A stretch of DNA of 64,000 nucleotides from Pseudeuparius sepicola (lineage: Eukaryota; Arthropoda; Insecta; Coleoptera; Anthribidae). This document shows positions 36,435 through 48,609 of the stretch, one piece after another. Position 1 is the first letter of the stretch, and the number at the start of each line of letters is the position of its first letter. Location: positions 122,141,373 through 122,205,372 of the forward strand of contig OY987299.1 in the NCBI GenBank assembly GCA_963920635.1, in the 5' to 3' direction. Both the position numbers and the translations under genes were made by a program. Below the pieces are notes generated by a model. That model had not been told where the DNA came from. It ran no database searches and saw only the letters and a list, made by a program, of their open reading frames with translations.

Positions 36435-37250
36435 CAGTGTGGTCATTTAAGTGTGCAACATGTGGGACTTTTTTTTATTAATTGCACAACCAAAATAAAC
36501 ACATTGCCGGAAGTTGATGCATGTTCAACAATCATATTAGGTGCACTTAAAATGGTTGCAAGTTAAACAGCATACAGGGTAGGTCAAAAAATATAAAAAT
36601 TGCACAAGAGTATAGTACCATTATTTCAAAAAAATTCAGCAAAAGGTTATTAATAAAAGTTGTTTAGAATTAAAAGCTATGCCTAAATACCAAAACATAG
36701 CCTCCTATTAGCCGTCAATTAATTTCCACTGTTTCTTAAAAAACATTTAAAATAAAAATTTTGCACCTTAAATGGGAGTTTTCTAATATACACATTATCA
36801 TTACTAATGTTTTACCTTGTTCAGAAGAATATTTGCGAAATTTTAAAGTTTTGTTTAATATCGTTGCAACAAACATGACGTTTGTGATTCCCTAAAATTT
36901 GAACAAAGTTATGCGAAATTGATATAATTTTGATTGATTTATGAAATTGTTTAGGGTGAATATTAAAACAATTTTTTTTTAGGAAATTATTAGTTTTTCA
37001 AAAAAATATATTTATTTTCTTAGGAGGCCATGTTTTGGTATCTAGGCATAACTTTTAATCCTAGACATCTTTTCTTAATAACATTTTGCTGAATTTTCTG
37101 AAATTAGGGTACTCTACTCTTGTACAATTTGTATATTTTTTTTACCTACCCTGTATGATGTTTGACACCAACTTTCGGGAATATTTGTATTTTCGTTGTG
37201 CAATTAATAAAAAAAAATCCCATATGTTGCACACTTAAATGACCACACTG
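36435..37250. mobile_element. Nested fold-backs: CAGTGTGGTCATTTAAGTG outer, CAGGGTAGGTCAAAAA inner
   Basis: The outer left end CAGTGTGGTCATTTAAGTGT pairs with ACACTTAAATGACCACACTG at 37250. The inner element, CAGGGTAGGTCAAAAAATAT to the complement CCTACCCTG, occupies 36575-37153. Inner arms share TTGCACAAGAGTA and CCAAAACATAGCCTCCTA-like blocks. Confidence 0.85.
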
Positions 37251-37639
37251 TATAGGTATCTATAAAATACCTTTTTTTATTATTCCTCTCCGATATTATT
37301 TATCACAAAACAACGCAAAATTTATTCAAATCCGTTGAAGCGAATTTAAGCAGGCCATTTCCATTCCATTTCCCTTATTCATTTTCGTTCTTGATTGCGC
37401 ACGATTTGAGACAACGCCGATATTTTTAGCAGCAATTTAAATGCGGAACTTTTGACGTAATCACATTTATGCCTCGAGACAATCCGCTTAATCAGGAATC
37501 TCGCATTTCTTCGCAAAATAGCGCCCACACGATGCATATTAAAAAAAGTCCGATGTATTTAAAACGGATTCAGAGTAAAAAAGGGACGAACATATTATAT
37601 AAAAGATTTTTTTAAATCGTTATTAAATTGTCTCAGAAT
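37251..37639. other. Receptor intron 2, unassigned
   Basis: AT-rich; nothing recognised. Confidence 0.4.
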
Positions 37640-37771
37640 AGTATATTACATAGCGAGAGTTGTAAACAGCTTATTACGTATAAGTGGAAAAGTTGCGCAC
37701 GAGCCGCGCAGCGGCGAGTGCTGTAATTCCACGAGTATGTAATAAGCTTACAACTCGAGTTTTGTATTATA
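37640..37771. repeat. Hairpin element with GC-rich tip (copy B)
   Basis: GAGTTGTAAACAGCTTATTA pairs with TAATAAGCTTACAACTC, and the stem continues through CGT and GTGGA. The tip is CGCACGAGCCGCGCAGCGGC followed by GAGTGC. Same design as 24088-24211 and 42399-42524. Confidence 0.7.
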
Positions 37772-40020
37772 ATTTTTCTTCGACGAAATAAAAACTATTT
37801 AATAGATAAACTATACTTCTGATTATCTGACAGGCAACAAGTAGTATGTTGGTTAGTTGCTATGGTGACGCGGATGCCGCGCTAACAAGACACCCGTGAT
37901 GATTGCGTTTTAATTAAGAACAGATACGTAATTTTTTTTATTACGTGTCAGTGTTCGTAACAATGGACTTACTTATAACCTAAACCGTCACTAATAGGTA
38001 TGTTACTAGCATAGGAGTAGAAAAACATCATTAAAAGTTCACTGCACTGAAGTAAGCCATTATTCTACGATTTTTTCTATAAGTTGGCTTTGGCAAGATG
38101 TGAGAACCAAACGTCAGACTGATCCGTTGCCCATCAAACGTTGCCAGATATCCAAAACCCAGTTATTAAAGTGTTATCTAAAACTTTTAAACTTCATTGC
38201 AGAATTATTGTTACTTATAACATCGTAAATCTCAGCATGAGCAGTTCGAGCGCTTTAAACAACGATATTCTGTAACCAATTTAAATGCTAAATATAAGCC
38301 TTTTTATTATATAATTTATTATATTTATTTATATAAAATTTATATTTGTTATGCCTACAAATGTAAACTAATGGGAGAAAAAAAATCTAATTTTTCCTCC
38401 AGTCCATACATATCAAAATCTGTAACTTTCTCAAAACACGCATAACGCACAACCACATCCGATCTCCAGAAAAATCCTGACGACATCTGTGACAGCCGCA
38501 TATGGGCCTGGATATTGAATCGATCCGAAGTTTTTGCGGGAAATCTTTTTTCGTTTAGGGCGAACGCGCCTACACTTTATCAGCCACCCAAGTTTCTGTT
38601 GACATTGTAAAACTCCCCTGGCGGGAGTTCGGAAAAGTTGCCGACGAGCTGGGGGATTTGCCATTGTTAACTACTTTTTTTTCCAAATATCCGTCACCGC
38701 GGCTGATGGTTTTGAAGTTGTGATGGATACTCTGAGGCTTGGTTGAATATAATATTTGGGAAAGTATGGCACGTCAATACACGGGTTTCTATTTGGAGGT
38801 GTCATTTTAAACCTCTCAGGGCCGTAGTTAGACTGTGTCATTGGAAGGGGTTCATAGTGTTTCAAATGGCGAGAATTATGTGCATCAAATAATCAAGTTA
38901 GATGGTGTGAATTTTTCTTTGTTGTCTTTTACTAACTATGTACCCGTAACTGTTTATGCAGTGAGACGGTGGCCAAGAAGTCTTTCTTCCTCTTATAGAA
39001 AATTTAACAACGTTATTAGTTATTTTTAATTGACATAGGTAACTAGAAACAATAGGGATGTTTACAAAAATTATCCTCTTTAAACACCATACAAAGGCCG
39101 TAATAAATAGCCTAAAAATCAGATCTGTAGAATACTAAAAAATCAAACAATATTTTCTGTAGAAACAACTAGCGGGAATTAACCGATTCGTTTGAATTCG
39201 CGGAAGGCTATCTCATTAGCTTGATATGTATTATGTTTCTCTAGACTTAGATCCATCGATTTTGGTTACAATTGGAAATCAATTTGTATTTCCAATTGAA
39301 AATTGGAAAGACACCTATCGATGATGGAAGGATTTCTTCGTTTCAACGCATCTAATCACAATTATTAACAACAATAACAACATTCCTTGGAGATGTGGAA
39401 GTGAAAATTAAGTTTCCTATAGGTTTTTTTAAGATAAACTGCAATATTCCAAAACAAGTAAACTCATCTACGCTTTACAGTTTCAGTTTTCTTCGGAACA
39501 CAAAACTTTTCCTTAAATTCGTCCTAAAATCTCCACCCGAATATCCACGTAACAAAGTAATCAGCCACATGGACAGCAGAGTCTTGGGAAAAAGTGTTTA
39601 ACAATGAAAAACTCAAGCTTTTACTCACGCCTGTCAGTGGCATTTTAATTCTAATCGTCGTCGGCAGAAAGTTTGGGGTTGTTCGCATAAATGAAGAAAA
39701 TATTATTTTCCGCAAGAACTTTAGATTGATTCAATATTTTCAATTTCTTTTGAAGCTGTTTAAAAAACATAAGAACGTCTACGGAAAAGCGCTTCTTATA
39801 AATCTTTAAAATAGAAAACTCGTTAAATTAGAGTTTGTCATTATTATATAGCGTGATAAAATATGACCATTTTGTGGTGTAACTTTTTATCCACAGCCGC
39901 CTCGTTTTCGAGTTACAGGTTTCAATTTGTTTCGATTTTCAAAAATTCTAACGTTTCATTTTTATTTTTCTAACATAGTAAAGAAATTTGGTACGTAGCA
40001 TGCATTGTTACAAAATTCGA
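37772..40020. other. Receptor intron 2, unassigned
   Basis: No supported gene; several 60-77-codon frames on both strands lack motifs. Confidence 0.4.
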
Positions 40021-40310
40021 TAATGTTAATTTCCCCAAATAGCCAGTGGCGGAGATAACTACAATTGTTTGTCAAGAAAAATATACGAATTTTCTGCAAT
40101 TACAAAGGAGTTATGTCCCAAAAATCAAATTTGCCTTGAAACTGAGGCAGATATAAAAAAAATTCCAGAGGCATTTTTATCTCAGAATAAAAAAGTTAAC
40201 CAAGTGTATAAAAGAAAATTCTGTGGATTGTCGTATTAGTATTTTTCTTGATAAGTATAGTCTATACCCATATCTCCGCCACTGGATATTTGGGGATCTT
40301 GATATTGCCA
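40020..40310. repeat. Imperfect inverted repeat (CCAGTGGCGGAGAT)
   Basis: CCCCAAATAGCCAGTGGCGG at about 40033 is mirrored by CCGCCACTGGATATTTGGGG at about 40277. The arms are short and diverged. The same AACCAGTGGCGGAGAA-type word also occurs near 29583. Confidence 0.5.
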
Positions 40311-40387
40311 CACTTTGTGACACTTGATAAATGCATGCTGTATATTCTAAATATCCTTTGAATATGTTTAAAGGAAATCGCGATTTG

Positions 40388-41527
40388 AAACGGCACCGTC
40401 GCAATGATAAAGGCCCACCAGCTGGCGACGCGAAACGTCACTACGTCATCACACCGTGGTAGCTTTTTGTAGTTGTTTACGTTTACTTGTCTGGCGATTT
40501 TCCTGTTTTAAAGAACGTTGGTTGTGTTTATTGTGTTTTGGACTGCGTTTTTTAGTAATATAGGACGAGGAGTTTTATTAATACGGAGGTAAAACAGCAG
40601 TGATTCATAATAAAGTAATTAAAATTCAATTTTAGTTTATAGGTTTTTTTGGTTGTCTATAGTTTCGGACTTATTTAAATTACGCCGTGGATATGTTCCA
40701 TCCCAACTGCAAGGGAAACTACAAAGGCGGTCCTAAAGTTTCCGCTTTTTCCTTCCCTAAAGACCCCATTTTAAGGGAAAAGTGGGTTAAGGCCATCAAA
40801 AGAGATTTTGTTCCTACACAGTCTTCCAGGGTAAAAGTGGTTTTGGTTTGGACTGTTTGGAGAATTTTATACCTAACAATTTTACATGATTAAATGTAAC
40901 CACCTTATAATCAGGAAGTTTTATGGTTTTATTCATTCCAATCTAGTTGTATCTAGGCACGCAAATAATAAATAATTAGCATTTTACCGGTAGATATCAA
41001 AATGCACCAAAAGCCCTTGTTGTAAAACCATGAGCTATATATGTAAACAATCATTTTAAAGTGTTTTTTTTACCAAATTTACCAAATTGACATCTTGAAA
41101 TTTGAATTTGGCGCCTTAGGCCCACCCTTGGATGACTCATCGCTTTCAGAGCTGCCGGGTCACGATACACAGATAACGGTATGTCCGCGCGCAGGTGCTG
41201 TGACGTCAACGGTGACGCTTATTCGACAAAATCGTGGCTGACTTTTATTTTTAAACGGAAATTTAACTCGTTTTATAGTGAGCTAGGGAACTACATATAC
41301 ACCAAGGTGTCTCAAGGTGCCTACATTCTGTTTTTGGATTTAACTTGACGCGAAATTGATAACTGACGTATGTCAGTGAGACTAATTTCAGGACTATTTT
41401 TTATAAGTTGGCCGCGCTTTTGTCGAAGTGACGTAGATGCGCAGAAGAGTTTAATGTCAGTTCTCCTAGCTGGCATACCGTTATCTATGTACCGTGTGCG
41501 GGCCTTGTCATTGCGACGGTGCCGTTT
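40388..41527. mobile_element. DNA transposon remnant carrying a THAP exon
   Basis: The left end AAACGGCACCGTCGCAATGA is repeated inverted at the right end (TCATTGCGACGGTGCCGTTT), with pairing through AAGGCCC, giving TIRs of about 35 bp around 1.14 kb. Inside, 40693-40830 encodes most of a THAP-type zinc finger. THAP domains are the DNA-binding part of P-element-family transposases, so this is best read as an internally deleted P/THAP-type transposon. No clear 8-bp target duplication was found, which weakens the superfamily call. Confidence 0.6.
40693..40830 (+). pseudogene. THAP zinc-finger exon, damaged
   Basis: The frame reads MFHPNCKGNY, then KGGPKVSAFSFPKDPILREK and WVKAIKRDFVPTQSSR, matching the THAP pattern C-x4-C...FSFPKD...W...I.R.DF.P...S. 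It ends at AGG followed by a donor-like GTAAAA at 40831, in the phase where the next exon should supply the C-x2-H pair. The first zinc ligand is missing in this frame, but TGT lies 14 bases before the retained TGC in the neighbouring frame. A one-base loss would explain this, and the in-frame ATG of that alternative would be ACG. No downstream transposase exon is present before the right TIR. Probably a dead transposase fragment; a host exon cannot be excluded. Confidence 0.6.
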
Positions 41528-42398
41528 GAAAGCCATCGATAACCTAAAAGCACAGAATAGCTACATTCTGTGCTAAAAGGCATGTTTTTGGCGTAACGCG
41601 ACGGAACATTGTAACCTCCGATGGTGACATTGACAGTGTCAATCACCTTATTTAAGCATACAATTAAATATAATATAATTATAGTAGCATACAATTACAC
41701 TATTCCTTTATTCATTATAACCATTAACCATTAAAAAAAGTAAACCTATCGGAAATCATAAATAAACCCATGCGGTAGTTCTTGCTGACCTCCTCAACAA
41801 GTACCTAATTTTGAAATTTCAATTATAAAAACAACTGGAAAAGACTTTTAGGTTATTTCTTATTTGTTTCTTTTGTTAATGAAACATACTTTGAAACAAC
41901 AGTGGTCCTAAAATTCGGTTCTCTTTGTAGCGTTTAACAACGACTATACAACTATCTACTATGCAATGTAGTCGAGGAGGTTTGTTAAAATTGAAAATAC
42001 ATAGCAAATTGTTAAGACGTTGTGATTTATTTTTGGAATAAATTTAAAATACGAAAACATTTTTAAGTAAACTGAATTACGCTTTGCATTTCATATTTTT
42101 CGGTACAACAAACAACCCACTTAATTAAAACAATTCCGCGTTTTGCACTCAGCTTCTTTCAAAACTTATGAATGCCGTAATTCTGCGGCCGCTTTGAATA
42201 TTAAGGGAGCTCATTCAAAACAGTTTCCACGGCGGGAATGGCGTGAAGCAGAGGCCGAGAGGGCGAATCGCTAAGGTGCCCTCAGAAGTGGGACACTTAG
42301 ATATAATTTATGAAGTCAAGAAAAACGGGTAAAAGTTTAATGAAGTAGGGTAGGGCATACCTAGGTTTCTATAATATGTTCTACACTTGGATAATAGT
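41528..42398. other. Receptor intron 2, unassigned
   Basis: A small hairpin, AGCACAGAATAGC with ATTCTGTGCT, lies at 41549-41575. Otherwise AT-rich without supported genes. Confidence 0.4.
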
Positions 42399-42524
42399 AT
42401 ATTATACACTTAGGTTGAGAAGTGAGCCATTATTTACCGACTATTTTTATATCCTGAGGCACGTAGCGCCGAAAGATATAATATGCGAGGTAAATAATGG
42501 CCTTCTCAACCGAAGTGTATATAA
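42399..42524. repeat. Hairpin element with GC-rich tip (copy C)
   Basis: ATTATACACTTAGGTTGAGA pairs with TCTCAACCGAAGTGTATATA, and the stem extends through GCCATTATTTACC. The tip is CTGAGGCACGTAGCGCCGAA. Same design as copies A and B. Confidence 0.7.
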
Positions 42525-42889
42525 TTTTTTTACAACTAACATTGAAATATTGCCTTATTTTACATAGGTATTTGATTAGATTTGATATTTTAGTCATTTC
42601 TTGCCTGTGAGTTCAGTTGTCAAGCTGATAAAATGAAACTAATTTTTAAATGTCATATAGAAAATTTTTCATTAATTACCTAGGTATTTTTTTATTATCA
42701 TTATTTACCTAGGGAGAGAAATATTCCTTTTCATTAGAGGAATGAGATAAATAATGGTGATTTCTCAGGTTAGTAGTAAAAAACATTATTATTATTAAAG
42801 ACCCGAGCATTATGCCATAATTTCATTGTTGTTTGGGAAACAGACTATAGTTGTAAATAAAATTGAATTGATACAGGCAACCAAACATA

Positions 42890-43680
42890 CAGGGTGTCCC
42901 ATAACTTATCCGCCATAGGGCAACAGACGGTACTAGGCGTCAAAATATACCGTGTGAGCCAAAAACGCCTTAGTAAAATGTTGCTCGTTTAAAAGATACA
43001 ATGTGTTGAAAATGAAACTTGATTTTCGAAAAATTGCAATAAGTAATTCTAAAACCGTTGAAGATATCGTATTCAAAATTGACACACTTGGGTATTCGAA
43101 GGTGAGAAATCCGAATTCGGTACTAGTTTGAACCTAGTTCCTAGAGGGCGGTTGGTGCGAACTTCATGATGAATTAAATTCTGCATAATATTTTACCCTG
43201 TGAATCTATGGGAATGTTTTGATTTCGAGCTATACAAAACATACTCTTAGTCAATATCGATATCTCAAGCTGTTTGCGAGATATTCGTCTCTGGAATGTA
43301 GAAACACCGGAAAAAAATAAAAATCCAAATTTCGAAAATAGAACGCAATGTATTCAAAATACAAAATGTTTACTTCAACAGGTGTCCCCCGTTCACCTCA
43401 AGACACTTTCTTAGGCTCTTTATTAAATGACGCCTCACATTCGGGAAGGTATTTTCGGCATTTTTAATATTATATTCAAGGCACACTTTGTGAAAGTGTG
43501 TCAATTTTGAATGAGATATAGCTTCAACGTTTTACAATTATTGCAATTTTTCTAAAATCAAGATTCATTTTCAACATCCTGTATATTTTAAATGAGCAAC
43601 AATTTACTAAGGCTCTCACGACACGGTATATTTTGAGGTTTAAATTAGACAGTTGTCAGCCAGCGGGGTAAAGAATTACT
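42890..43680. mobile_element. CAGGGTGTCCCATAACTTAT fold-back element
   Basis: The left terminus is at 42890. The arms at 42950-43110 and 43490-43650 pair (landmarks AAAATTGACACACTT, GCAATTTTTC, AAAATATACCGTGT). The right terminus is eroded after ATTAGACAGTTGTC. Non-coding. Confidence 0.7.
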
Positions 43681-43691
43681 TCCTACGACTA

Positions 43692-44700
43692 CTTTTATTT
43701 ATTTTATTTATTTATTGCCCAACAGAAAAAATCCAATTACAGGATAACATAGAAAATTAAATATAAAATGAAGTATAAAATTAAACATGAAGTAAACACA
43801 GTTTCATAACAAATAAAATCTATACATCTATAGATATAACAATAATCAGCAGACTAATACAACTTATTTAGAAAAGCATTCAATGGCACACTTCAAAAAG
43901 GAAGATTTCGAACAATTAAAAATTAAAATTAAATTAAAAAGTTGCAAAATATATTGGTGCGAGCATAGGGAACGTAAAACGTAGACTTTATACGCTAATT
44001 TGGTCTCGGTAATCGAATGTTTAGTTTAGACAGACAAAAAGGAGAGTCTATGTAATTACGCATACTGTTATATACAAAGGAAGCACCACAAACGGAACGG
44101 CGAGTTTTGATGATCAAATCCGCGAGGAGGATACATGCCATGAGTTTTGTAATAAAGAAATTTATAAGAAACCTTCTTTGAACATATTCTAATTGCCTTT
44201 AATGCGTTTCATAAACTGGATGTCAAACGATAGAACAATATTCGAGTTTAGAACAGCCGAGTGAAAAGGACAGAGTCTTGAGAACCTCAATATTTGTGAA
44301 GCCTCGACAGTGTCTCAACAAGAATCCCAAATTTTTGTAGGTAGACATCGCAATATTATTGTAGTGTCATAGCACTGTGGAAACGAACTCCAAGATCATT
44401 GACATTGTCTCTACATGCAAGACTCGTGTTACCTAACTTGTAATTAAATGTTATATTTGACTCTTTTCGAGAGTACCTAACTACACTGCACTTGGCAGGG
44501 TTCAAATCCAGGTGATTAACAACATACCAATCATTCAACTCGGAAAGCTGCTGCTGGAGAAATAAGCAGTTCTCTAGGGAATTAATTGAACAATATATTT
44601 TTAATTCGTCCGCGACTAGAAGTTGACCACAATCGAGATTATCAGTAATATCGTTAATAAATATTTTTCAGAAGTGGCAATATATTTGCTAGAATTAAAG
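43692..44700 (-). pseudogene. Jockey-like non-LTR retrotransposon, 5'-truncated reverse transcriptase
   Basis: On the minus strand the frame reads NDITDNLDCGQLLVADELKI, in which VADE stands at the position of the catalytic YADD/FADD box of reverse transcriptase. It continues LNDWYVVNHLDLNPAKCSVV and DLGVRFHSAM, then, after a frameshift, STYKNLGFLLRHCRGF and SKLEYCSIV; stops interrupt the rest. This order is the RT palm-to-thumb region of Jockey/CR1-type LINEs. The 3' end is a (TAAA)n tail at 43692-43716. The 5' part is missing. The catalytic Asp pair is altered and the frame is broken, so the copy is inactive. Confidence 0.8.
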
Positions 44701-45162
44701 CCATTCTGCCGTGCTAAGCTGATGCGTCCTAACTGAATAAAAGTTAGTTTCGAGATATTTACGTTTAACTTTTTTTTATATGCCACCTCTTAGATTTTGT
44801 TTAAATGATCCGAAATTTTAGGTAGAGTATGTTAATCGGCAAACAATTCTATCATCATTTTAGTTATCTATTAACTTAAGCAGATCAGATATTAGACTTT
44901 TGAAAGATAGGACAATTTTCTTTAGTAAACTTTAAATGAATTCGTATCAGGTACAGATAGGACAAAGACGCGCTTTACATGTTTATATAATAATTATTTT
45001 TTATTCAAATATAAATAAGTATGTATATAAATTCAGATGAAAAAATACACGCGGCCATCATTATTCTGAAACAAGGCCTTCAATTTATTTTTTTTATTTC
45101 AAATAAAATTCAAAATCTACATATACACACAAAATATCAGATAAAACTGATTTTTTTGTATG
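44701..45162. other. Receptor intron 2, unassigned
   Basis: AT-rich. Nothing recognised. Confidence 0.4.
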
Positions 45163-45852
45163 CAGGGTGTCCGCAAACTACACCGTGAACGCGTGACAGA
45201 TGATAGGAAATGCGATTTTAAGAACTTTTTTTAAATGTAAACATTTATCTGCTGATGCTTTGTTTTTAATATAGGTACAGCATGTTAAAATTAACTTATT
45301 GAAACGATTTTTATAAATTATATCATACAAAATGATTATTAACCTAACATCTTTGTATGACAGCTGAAAAAGTCATTTGTTCATGGCTACTAATCGATCA
45401 TAGTTCCAAAGCCTTTCTATGGATTTTTTGTGTTTTTAAGAAATAATGTAGATACTTATTATTAATGTTTTTCAGTTAAAATTTCAATTTTAGAGGGAGT
45501 CCCTTTTCAGTAAATTTGAGACATTTTCTGTTTTGAACAATTGATTGTGGATTGCAGAACTATTTCCGTTTACTTACAAAATCCATAGGCGTAAACGTTA
45601 TTTTGAAAAATGGAGAAATGCATTACTTTGTTTTAATAGCACTTTACGACATTATGATCCCTACAAAATTTGAAGTCGATATCTTTAGTAATTCCACGTA
45701 TAATTTTAAAAAATCATTTTAATAGGTTAACTTTAACACGCTGTATGTTAAAAACAAAGCGTCAGCGGGCAAATGTTTATTTAAAAAAAGTTCTTAACAT
45801 CACATTTCCTATCATCTGTTAAGTGTTGTCGGTGTAATTTGTTGACACTCTT
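45163..45852. mobile_element. CAGGGTGTCCGCAAACTACA fold-back element
   Basis: The left end is CAGGGTGTCCGCAAACTACA. The right arm carries the diverged complement CTATCATCTGTTAAGTGTTG ending GTTGACACTCTTTATA. Shared blocks include CAGATGATAGGAAATG and AAACATTTATCTGCTGA. The right terminus has drifted. Confidence 0.7.
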
Positions 45853-46969
45853 TATAACAAAATAATATTTTCTCCCATAAAAGTAGGGTCCTCACCTCGG
45901 TTCTCACTTGTGCATTTCCATGCATGCAACTGAGTTGCTTCAACAAAATGCATGCATTTAGAACTTGTTCTAATTTACGTGCATTTCCTAGCGCATTTCT
46001 GGTGATTTTTTTATGGACGTTTAGTGTTATCAACATAAGCTATTTGTATAATTAGTAAAGGTTGGTGACCCAAATATTAAATATTTTTTGGTTTAGTTTA
46101 GTTGGGAAAAGGGTCAAAACGCTATTAAAAACACTATTTCTTCGCCAACGTTTCGATTAATGTATAATCTTCATCAGGGCTCTAAAATACAATACAATCT
46201 GGTATATAAAATGAATATAAACTAAAAATAAGAATTTAAGAAGAAAGGTTTTCTGGCACATGTTATAAATTTATAAATAAAAAGAAGACTTACCAGAAAT
46301 AATATTGATGATTTTAAATTGTAAGTATATTAACGTTTTAACTGTCTAGTTTTTACTGCCCAGTTTGTTTCTGTTATGTAAATATTTAGTAAAAAATTTA
46401 TAAGCTATTTGGTCCTATGTCGCGAACTGTTCACACACCAAATAAGTATTCCTAAACTGATTAGTCCAATCTGCCAGATAGGACCTTTTTGCTTTGTAAA
46501 CGCATTTAAGAATACAAAAGTAGGTATGGGATATTAGTTAGGACAACATATCTTAGTATTTAGTATGATTTTGTAGATAGGACAAAACAAATACACATAA
46601 TTAGCGGTTAATAAAATGAGATAGGATGCTTAGTGAATTAGTTAAAGGGGTAGGGTAGATATCCAAAAATGCATTTAGGGCAAAATATCAAATTTTGTCA
46701 GTTAGGACGCTTCAGCTCAGCACGGCAGCATTGTAACATGTGAATTGAGGGCGATTATTAAGATAAGACTCAAAAAATGCACGGAGGCTGTCACTAAATC
46801 CAACTCGCGAAAGTTTGTTCAACAGAGTTGGATGATCAATCCTGTCAAACGCTCTCGAGACTTACGGCAACGATGTTATTACAGTTTCCCTATTTTCGAA
46901 GAAGCGAACAGCGAACGCTTAAAACGCTCGAATATTTTTAGTGGCGCTAGTAGTTTCGCTTTCACTTAC
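45853..46969. other. Receptor intron 2, proximal part
   Basis: AT-rich up to the TM5 exon donor. No supported feature. Confidence 0.4.
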
Positions 46970-47238
46970 CCGCTCTCCGTTCGAGGCGTTGCCGATGGCA
47001 TTCGGCGCGCCGCCCGTCACGTTCACCAGCGTGGTGACGAGTCCGGCGACCCTCACCGCCTCCACGTTGGCCTTGGTGAGGTCCCTGTGGAGCTTCTTCA
47101 GGTGGAACAGGGTGAGGGAGACGCAGACGAGGTTCACGCCGATCCACAGCGCGTTGAGGATGTAGTGGCGCAGCGGGCCGTAGATGAGGGGGCAGGAGGG
47201 GGCCTTGTGGCCGCCCTCGCCCTGGGCCGCGAGCGCGC
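46970..47238 (-). CDS. Receptor gene, exon for ECL2, TM5 and ICL3
   Basis: The acceptor CCTGCAG lies just upstream of 47238 and the donor GTAAGT follows 46970. The exon starts with two bases that complete a Gly codon split from the preceding exon and ends in phase 0. It encodes GEGGHKAPSCPLIYGPLRHY: the Cys is the likely ECL2 partner of Cys3.25. TM5 follows as YILNALWIGVNLVCVSLTLF, then HLKKLHRDLTKANVEAVRVA and a small-residue third loop with an N-x-T and an N-x-S-like segment (cytoplasmic, so not glycosylated). Pro5.50 is absent from TM5 as I read it. GC-rich like the other exons. Confidence 0.85.
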
Positions 47239-47635
47239 CTGCAGGGCAAATGCCGAGTTAGGGAACTATCGCCAAAACGTAGGTCGAAAAGCGAAGCGCG
47301 AGGGAACAAAGTGAAGGAACGTTTCGTGAGCTGCGCATGCGCACTAGGTGGTTAGAATCATTGGAACCATTGACTGAAGGATGGAATGCCGATTACGTCC
47401 AAACACGTAATAAAACACTAATAAGTTACTTGACAATATTTTTAATTGCTCTAAAATTGTACTCAGTTTACAGTAGATGCAGCAACAAAACACGTGTAAT
47501 AAATAAAACAACGGCTTTTAACCCTTATTTATGATAATAATTAAAGACGAAGTTGCACGATTTTGTTCCGGCTATTGTCCAGAACATCAAACGTGGAAAC
47601 TTTGTGCCTCTCAGGAGAAACAGAATTGCCTACTG
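47239..47635. other. Receptor intron 1, distal part
   Basis: AT-rich intronic DNA with the acceptor tract at its edge. No feature recognised. Confidence 0.4.
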
Positions 47636-47813
47636 TGATTTTTAGCTTTTTCGCCTTTTTCTCCCACTTTTTTCTTAGAAATGTGTCCTTTCTGGAGCTT
47701 TCACGTCAAAATATTATTGAGGAAACTTGATTATCGTGAAAAAAATAAAATTTTGACGTGAAAGCTCCAGAAAGGACACTTTTGTAAGAAAAAAGTGGGA
47801 GATAAATCTAAAA
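47636..47813. repeat. Hairpin, ~75-bp arms
   Basis: The blocks TGTCCTTTCTGGAGCTTTCA and TGAAAGCTCCAGAAAGGACA pair, continuing outward through CTCCCACTTTTTTCTTA. The loop, around ATTGAGGAAACTTGATTATC, is about 38 bp. The arms are well matched. No recognised termini. Confidence 0.75.
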
Positions 47814-48609
47814 ATCAAAGTAGGCCTAGCCTTTTGAAATATTGCGAATCTACTCAGTTCTTCATTCTGAACAAGTTTTCTTAATAACATTTTGTCGTAA
47901 AAAAATCCCTAATGGGGTTTCTTGAAAATTTGCTATTTTAAAAAATCATAGCAGGCCATCAAATTATTACCCCATCCAAATACCACCGCCTATGAGATAC
48001 TCTCCCTTGGTACTACCAATAAAAAAAATAGAGACCATTTGTTTTCCTTGCCCTTCATATATTTCTGAGGTGTCCAGTATCAAATTGGGACACACTGTAT
48101 ATTGTTTGCGTAGTTATCATGTTGTTAGTTGTGTAGTGTAAGTTATCATTGACAAGGATTACCTGAAAGGACAATCCGTACTTTGTCGAAGTTGGATGCT
48201 TTCTTGGTAGCACCTTTTTTTTCTAATAATCCGATGTTCACAATTGCAATGGTTTGTCCCTATGTTGTAGTAATAGTAATGTATTATGAGTTATTAATAA
48301 GCGGAGAACCTGGGGCTAGGGACCATCTTGAAGGCGCGTTTATAAAGGCATTCAAAGTTTCGTTCATTTACAGTTAAGAATTTATGAATTTTCCAGACAA
48401 CTTGAAAAAGTTGTCTTTTAATCAGTTTGGCAATTAAAAAAATTAAATGGATCTGTTCGCGCCACAAATAAATTTTAGAAAATAACTATAGATACTCTTC
48501 GTTATAATTATCGCAAAGTTTGGCGTTTATAAGGTAAATGAACCAAATTTCGTGTGCGAAGGTAAAAATCTAGTAGGTTCAGATCAAATAGCAATTGAAA
48601 GACATTATA
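47814..48609. other. Receptor intron 1, repeat fragments
   Basis: The block near 47820-47900 (CTACTCAGTTCTTCATTCTG) recurs at about 49820 and, more diverged, at about 6000. A lone terminus GGGACACACTGTATA lies near 48100. No gene. Confidence 0.4.

Noticed and set aside
46745..47314. A 189-codon plus-strand frame
   Set aside because: It is the antisense shadow of the TM5 exon; GC-rich DNA lacks stops on both strands.
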